Source: Echiichthys vipera (Eukaryota > Chordata > Actinopteri > Perciformes > Trachinidae). Taken from it: a stretch of 64,000 nt of DNA. The stretch covers positions 4,194,944 through 4,258,943 of the forward strand of contig OY829653.1 of NCBI GenBank assembly GCA_963691815.1, in the 5' to 3' direction. The position numbers and the translations under genes are program-made. The notes below the pieces were generated by a model that made no database searches, had not been told where the DNA came from, and was given only the letters and a program-made list of their open reading frames with translations. Below, piece after piece: positions 58,279 through 64,000 of this stretch (position 1 is its first letter; each line of letters opens with the position of its first letter).

Positions 58279-58791
58279 CTGTAGGAGACGGAGCAAAGGC
58301 AACATGTTGAACAGACAGCAGCAGGGACAGAAGCCTGAGCCAAAATCTTTAGGTTTAGATCCAAGTGAACCCTCTGCATGTTTGTTTAGTGTATAACAAT
58401 GTGTCTGTGCAATGTGTAACATCTCATTTATTTAAGTATTTAGCACCTGCGCTAACAAGGCGGCCACTGTTCAAGTGCAGGATGATTTGTTTTAGATTAA
58501 TGCCAGAAGTAAAAACAACTTTTCTAATCCTCCACAGTGGGTTGGACCTCAGCTGACAGCGTGGAAATCCCCCAAATCTCCAATTTGGATGGTTTCAGTG
58601 CTTCAACCCTTAAGGTCACTTTTAAACACTTTATAACAAGGTTTTTCATAACTTCATTTTCCATCTGAAATGTTGGGGATTTCCAGACTTTACGACCAGA
58701 TTTACATTTGTGACAAAATCGTTTCAACTCGAGGTTCTTCTGAGCTTCAGAGGCTCCAAAGCTGCAAAGAGCTGCTTGGAAGCTGCATAAT
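58279..58791. other. Intron upstream of the znf385 exon
   Basis: On the minus strand it ends in the acceptor tract of exon 58278-58136. Nothing else recognised. Confidence 0.4.
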
Positions 58792-59765
58792 AACTAGTAA
58801 GTCGACCTTGAGTTGCGACCAGATGAGGTTGAGAGTAGAATTTTATACCTGAATAAATATATGAGAGATTCTTTATTCATGCAATTTTTTTCATTGTTTC
58901 ATTACATAAATGTTGCAGTTGCATTACAAAACTCTCATAACTTCATCCTAAGTTCATCTCCAATTTTGAGGACTTCCATGCTTTCACACTGAATCTACAA
59001 TTCATTCATTCATTCATTCATCTTCAACCGCTTGTCCATGTCGGGGTCGCGGGGGGGCTGGAGCCGATCATGACATGACATTCAACCACAGGGCACATAA
59101 AGACGAACAGAGACAGACAATCGGAGAACCCGGAGAAAACCCACGCAGACACGGGGAGAACATGCAAACTCCACACAGAAGGGCCCCAGCTGGGATTCAA
59201 ACCAGGAATCCTCTCGCTGTAAGGCGACAGTGCTAACCACTATACAACCATGTCGACAAAATGACAACTCAACTAGTAAGTCGACCTTGAGTTGCGACCA
59301 GATGAGGTTGAGAGTAAATTCTTTAGACCAGAATAATTTTATTTTTTTTATTCGTGCAATTTTTGTCTCACGTCACTTGATTACAAATTTTTCATTGCTT
59401 CATTACATAAATGTTCCACTTTCATTACAAAACTCTCATAACTTCATTCTAAGTTCTTTCTTCTTCATGCTTTCACACTCAATCTACAATGCATTCATTC
59501 ATTCATCTTCAACCGCTTGTCACTGTCAGGGTCGTGGGGGGCATTGACATGACATTGGGCGTGAGGCGGGGTACACCCTGGACAGGACGCCAGTCTATCA
59601 CAGGACACATAGAGACGAACAGAGACAGACAACCATTCACACCTACGGGCAATTTAAGAGTCATCAATGAACCGAACACATGCATGTCTTTCGAACCAGG
59701 AACCCTCTCGCTGTGAGGCGCAAGTATCAACCACCACAGCACCATGTCAACAAAATTACAACTCA
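58792..59765. repeat. Tandem duplication of about 479 bp, each unit holding a SINE family A copy
   Basis: AACTAGTAAGTCGACCTTGA starts at both 58792 and 59271. The rest follows in the same order: ATTACATAAATGTT, ACAAAACTCTCATAACTTCA, CTTTCACACT, then a minus-strand SINE (59001-59254 and 59491-59750). The two SINEs lack different internal segments but share the altered stretch TGACATGACATT. Confidence 0.8.
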
Positions 59766-60610
59766 AGGTCCACCTGTACGCTTTTCAGCCTCATCTCATC
59801 TGATGAAGGCTGCAGATATTGATCAAAGAAACATTCATTCATTACCAAATGTTATTTACTGTATTTCATGATGAGTGTATCAAGTTTCTTTTTCAACATA
59901 TCCAGTTTGAAGGATTTAAGTCTGCCCTTCACAGTAAGTCTCGAAGTATAAGTACAAGGGGTGTCGCAATTTTCCAAATCCACATTTCGATTTAACTTTT
60001 GATATTTAAGGTTCAGTTTTGATTTAAACTTTTGATTCAGCACTGAGCAGCTTTGTCATCGTTACACTATCGTGTCTGGATTCGTATTGATCAACAGATC
60101 GACAGTTGTTACTTAGGCCATATAGTCATGTTTAAATAATTTATTCAAAATGTAATAACAATAACTTTTTTAACCAGTCAATTAGGAACAAACTGTCTAA
60201 CAACCAAAAGAAGGGTACTTTGCTACAACAGTTGGAGTTTCTCAGCGTTTAGGAGATGCACCTGCACGCACCACGACATCCTGTTGATGCTCAGAGGCTT
60301 TACTGTTTGTTGTTTGTTTACAAAACTCACATGGAAAGCAAAATGCTGCCATGCTGGTGATTTCAAGTACACGGGAGGACTTTCCAGTTCTGCTGTTTCT
60401 TCGTCATTTCCATCTCTCGTCATGAAAAGTGACGGTGAAGGGAAAAAAGGAAATACTGGGAAAATCGGTGATCATGCTTTTGATTCTGATGATCAAAAAG
60501 CAAAACCCGTTTTTGATTACGCCACCCCTGATGTGTTTATTTACTCTATTCCTGGATGGATTACTGAACGGGCCTACTGTGCACAGGCCCAGGGGCCGTG
60601 ACTCATAAAT
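59766..60610. repeat. Probable DNA-transposon-derived repeat
   Basis: GGGGTGTCGCAATTTTCCAA, GATTCAGCACTGAGCAGCTT and GCCATATAGTCATGTTTAAA match, from memory, a common fish non-autonomous element (hAT-like). The ORF at 60284-60601 has no recognisable domain. Boundaries are uncertain. Confidence 0.35.
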
Positions 60611-60619
60611 GTTGCTGAA

Positions 60620-60955
60620 ACAAACCCACAAAATAATCACAAAGAGACAAAAAGTGACTGTAGGGATGCAAAACAACCACACAGAGATGCTAAATGGCTG
60701 AAAATAGACATAAAACGACCACAGAGACGAATAATTATGACAAAGACACAGAAAATGATTAAAAATAGATAGAATCGAATTCACCAGAGAAACAAAACGA
60801 CGACATAGAAAATGCAAAATGACTAAAAATAGATGTAAAACAATCACAGAAACGCAAAACAACTAAAAATGGACGTAAAATGACCAAAAAGAGAAACAAA
60901 ATGACCACAAAGAAAACCATCAGAGAGACCGAAAATGACTAAAAAAATCGCTAAA
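60620..60955. repeat. A-rich periodic minisatellite, reverse complement type of 45.2-46.2 kb
   Basis: Degenerate units such as AAAATGACTAAAAATAGATG, AAACGACCACAGAGACG and AAACAATCACAGAAACGCAA repeat with a period of roughly 40-45 bases. Read reversed they match the TTTGTGGTCATTTTG units between the 45-46 kb blocks. Confidence 0.7.
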
Positions 60956-61115
60956 GGTAGACTCTTTAAATGTCCTTGGATCTGTTTTAAGATTCAATAT
61001 TTTAATTTTAATTCTAATTTAGCTTTATTTTTAGTCTGTTCATTATTTTTCTCAACATAAATTTTATTGTAGCCTTTTTAGAATTAGATTTCTGACACTG
61101 TTTAGTTAAATATGT

Positions 61116-61449
61116 ATTCATTCATTTTCAACCGCTTATCCCGGGGGTGCTGGAGCCGATCCCAGCTGACATCAGGCGGGGTCCACCCTGGACAGGACGC
61201 CAGTCTATCACAGGACACATAGAGACGAACAGAGACAGACAACCATTCACACCTACGGGTGATTTAGAGTCATCAATGAACCGAACACCTGCACGTCTTT
61301 GGACTGTGGGAGGAAACCGGAGAACCCGGAGAAAACCCACGCAGACACGGGGAGAACATGCAAACTCCACACAGAAGGGCCCAGGCCGGGATGAGAACCT
61401 ATAGCCTTCTTGCTGTGAGGCGACAGTGCTAACCACTACACCACCGTGT
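61116..61449 (-). mobile_element. SINE family A, near full-length copy
   Basis: Reverse orientation, (ATTC)n tail at the left, head ending at the CACCGTG junction; slightly shortened near the tail. Confidence 0.8.
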
Positions 61450-61450
61450 A

Positions 61451-61556
61451 ATTTTTACGGGAAATGTGCAAAGTAAGAATTTCATTGTGCAGTCAGTCTT
61501 AATTGAACATATGACAATAAACATCTTGAATCTCTTGAATCTTGAATCTTGAGTTT
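61451..61556 (+). mobile_element. LINE 3' tail with (CTTGAAT)n
   Basis: GTAAGAATTTCATTGTGCAG, ATATGACAATAAACATCTTG and TCTTGAATCTTGAATCTTGA are the usual form of a fish LINE 3' end. The SINE at 61116-61449 abuts it. Confidence 0.55.
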
Positions 61557-63401
61557 GGGTGTCTTGTTCCAACGAGGCAGATTGGGGACCTCCTTCATGT
61601 CTGTTCCCAGGGGCCCGTGGTCTCATAATCCGCCCATGGCTCGATTCACTTACACTGACACATTTTGATTGCAGAGTTTTAACCTAATGGAGCATGTTTA
61701 CATTCTGGGGGTTGCCAGTTGTACTAGAAAAGCCTTTCAACACTTCAACCACAGCCACGGTCGGTTCAAAGATCATATCTGGGAAAGATTTGGTGCAGGC
61801 TGACGACTTCTCTGAATTCACTTTCTTCATATAATCACAATCAGAAACCAAATCATGGACCGAGGAGAGAGTTGTACACGCAGATAACCGCTGCGTGATG
61901 CTGCAATGATGTTCATCTCTCCCAAACAGATGTTCTCATTCTCAACTGATCTCCATAAATAGCTGATGTGGAACAACTGCAACAGGCACAGTGTGTCTTC
62001 TGAGACGAGTCAATGGCAAGAGCGCCCTGGCCCTCACATCTCTAGGAAAAACAAAGAGTAAATACTTCACTTTTATTGTCATGTGAGAGCGCCACGCCAG
62101 CGGAGCTCTTTATAAACCACCAATTGGAAACAGCACTGGACTGATTTCAACACTACGGGATCAGGAAAGGCAGAGCGGACCGTCACAGCCCTGCAAAACA
62201 TTAGGAATTAAAGAAGCCATTTCACAAAGCTGTAATGAGAACCAGAGGGATGATTTTTTTTTTTTTTTTTATCGCTGCACGTTTAACAACAGTAGAAGCC
62301 CGGGCTAGCGCGGCTCTAAAGTGCTGGCAGATACAGTATCAAACTGCTGTCTGGAGACAAATAAAAGCAAGGTTTGCCACGTTTCGGTCCCCAGGCAGCG
62401 GTAAGGGGTAAATAAAAAGCACAAGTCATAAAGCCGAGAGGAGAAAAGGGAAAAACCACAGACTGTCCCCCCTTCTCTCACTCTGTCTTCTCCCTCCAGT
62501 CGCCGGAGAGCTGCCATCTGTTGGAAAAAGAACACATGCCGTCTCATGTGGAGGCACGTCTTAGTCCCAACTTCAGCAAAGCATGTCCTTCTGTAGGGAT
62601 CAACCAACCGTGCCATCTCTCGGCATGCCGCCCTGACGTCAGCCCGCAGGCACGTCTCACCTCGAGCCTGGCCAAATACACCACTCACAGCTCTCCGACA
62701 GTCAACACAGGCCGTTCAAACAAACCGGGGCTGATGTGTGGGATCAGTCTGCGCCGTCTGCAGCCAGACGAAGGCTGACAAAGTGAAATGTGAATTAGTT
62801 TGATAGGGTCGTGTTTGGTTTGCTGAGTGATAGGAGATGGACTCTGATGTGTCACCACGGATGAGGGCTGTGAGTTTTCTACTCTGTAACATCACACAGC
62901 GAGGATTAGCTCCACAGTCAAGTCTTAAAGGGGTTCACTAGTGGGAGAAGTATTCAGTCAAAAATAATAATTCAATAATCCAAAAACGCTCCATTTCAAG
63001 TATCCGCCATCCAAACGATTAAGTGCTGTAGTACAGTACATTTAGTGTTTTGGCTACACCCGTGGGCTACATCCATTACCAACTCCACTCACAGTCATGC
63101 TATGTTCTGGTTATTGAACCAAACTATAAAACAAAACATGGATAAAACAAAATAATATGAATTTTAGTAAAACGCACCAGGTGAGAATTTAAGAGTACCT
63201 CACCTGGTAATAGCCAATATAAATTAATAACAGATCAACAATGCAGAACTGACCTGAACTAGCCTTTAGAATAATAACATACATAAGCTCAAATAAAAAA
63301 TGCAGCAGGAAATGGGACTTTTAAAAATGTATAATGTAAAAATAAATGATCTGTACTACAGTACTGTGCAACAGGTAAAAGCAGCAACTGAAGGACCAGA
63401 A
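61557..63401. other. Intronic sequence with a poly(T) run
   Basis: T17 at 62254-62270. The ORF 62688-62305 shows no domain. Nothing else recognised. Confidence 0.4.
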
Positions 63402-63615
63402 CAGGGGTGTCCAATCCTGCTCCTGGAGGGCTGCCGTCCTGCATGTTTTAGGTTTCTCCCTGCTCTAACACACCTGAATCTGAAGATTATTAAACCCCTG
63501 ACAAGCTTCAGCTGCCTGATAACGAGCAGAGCATTAGACTCAGGTGTGTTAGAGCAGAGAGGAACCTAAAACATGCAGGACTGCGACCCTCCAGGAGCAG
63601 TGTTCCCCACCCCTG
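63402..63615. mobile_element. hAT-type MITE with CAGGGGTG ends, copy 2, with 8-bp duplications
   Basis: This 214-bp element starts CAGGGGTGTCCAATCCTGC and ends CACCCCTG. Its flanks GACCAGAA (63394-63401) and GACTAGAA (63616-63623) differ at one base, the 8-bp target duplication of hAT elements. The arms TGCATGTTTTAGGTTTCTCC and TAACACACCTGA pair with the right half. Confidence 0.88.
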
Positions 63616-63623
63616 GACTAGAA

Positions 63624-64000
63624 GGCACCTTTAGGTTGTTGTCAGAAGCTCAATGTAGTCACTTGAACATTAATGGCAGATTGTTTTTTTTACAAACAGA
63701 AGCATCTCTGTCAAACTGACGGGCGGCTCTTATTCTCATCGACCTGATTCTGTTCATCGTTGTTGTGGAATACGCTCGTCGCAGGTCAAAAGGTGCACCT
63801 GAATGCACCATGAGGGCCCGTCAGCGCACTGCCGTTTCTTTGTTTGTAACCCGCGGAGAAGGAGAACATGTTTCCACACCGGTGACTTTAGAGCAGCACG
63901 AGGATTTCAAAGTTATGTTGTTTCTCCATCATCTCAGACCACGCCGGTGGCCATGGTGTCTACAAAAGCGCAGGTTCAGGCTAATGCTAAGCTAACGTTA
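63624..64000. other. Intronic sequence, nothing recognised
   Basis: No znf385 exon or other feature found up to the window edge. Confidence 0.4.

Noticed and set aside
60284..60862. ORFs on both strands around 60.3-60.9 kb
   Set aside because: They lie in a probable DNA-transposon repeat and the A-rich minisatellite; no protein motif was recognised.
62305..62688. A 127-codon minus-strand ORF
   Set aside because: No domain or motif recognised, no flanking splice signals that suggest an exon.

Overview
The window reads as nuclear DNA of a teleost fish, most likely a spiny-rayed (percomorph) one. The evidence is a dense population of fish-type interspersed repeats, long (CA)n, (GA)n and (GT)n tracts, no compact gene array, and two vertebrate genes. 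All family names given here come from reading the sequence and from memory; no database was searched. Protein-coding content is sparse. Almost the whole window appears to lie inside one gene on the minus strand, a ZNF385-family zinc-finger gene. Two of its exons can be read directly with canonical splice sites: 58278-58136 and 18966-18859. They join in phase 0 across an intron of about 39 kb. Upstream exons would lie beyond base 64000. The next exon downstream, which should carry the histidines of the finger, was not found, so the sequence from 18858 down to 1 is read as the following intron. In that following intron, on the same strand, lies a complete intronless tetraspanin gene (8858-8163, 231 residues) with its own polyadenylation signal and a promoter-like upstream region. 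It is the only full-length ORF in the window with clear protein homology. The rest is intronic and repetitive. Left part (1-18 kb): a palindromic MITE, a MITE family carrying a Myb/SANT-like ORF, tRNA-derived SINEs, a broken LINE reverse transcriptase, a Penelope-like repeat, a solo LTR, and a hAT/BED-finger pseudogene split by a MITE. Middle (19-44 kb): SINEs, LINE tails, an RTE-type LINE remnant, a second solo LTR, a Penelope-like copy interrupted by two hAT MITEs in a row, and a second Myb-ORF MITE. Right part (45-64 kb): three copies of a promoter-like block separated by a periodic T-rich minisatellite, a third Myb-ORF MITE, a tRNA-Pro-like gene, long dinucleotide tracts, a 479-bp tandem duplication containing a SINE, the reverse-complement form of the minisatellite, and a hAT MITE with near-perfect 8-bp target duplications. 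The observations most worth following are the nested intronless tetraspanin, the Penelope-like repeats (hammerhead-like core on inverted ends, 13-14 bp target duplications), the Myb-ORF MITE family, and the block-plus-minisatellite array at 45-46.4 kb.
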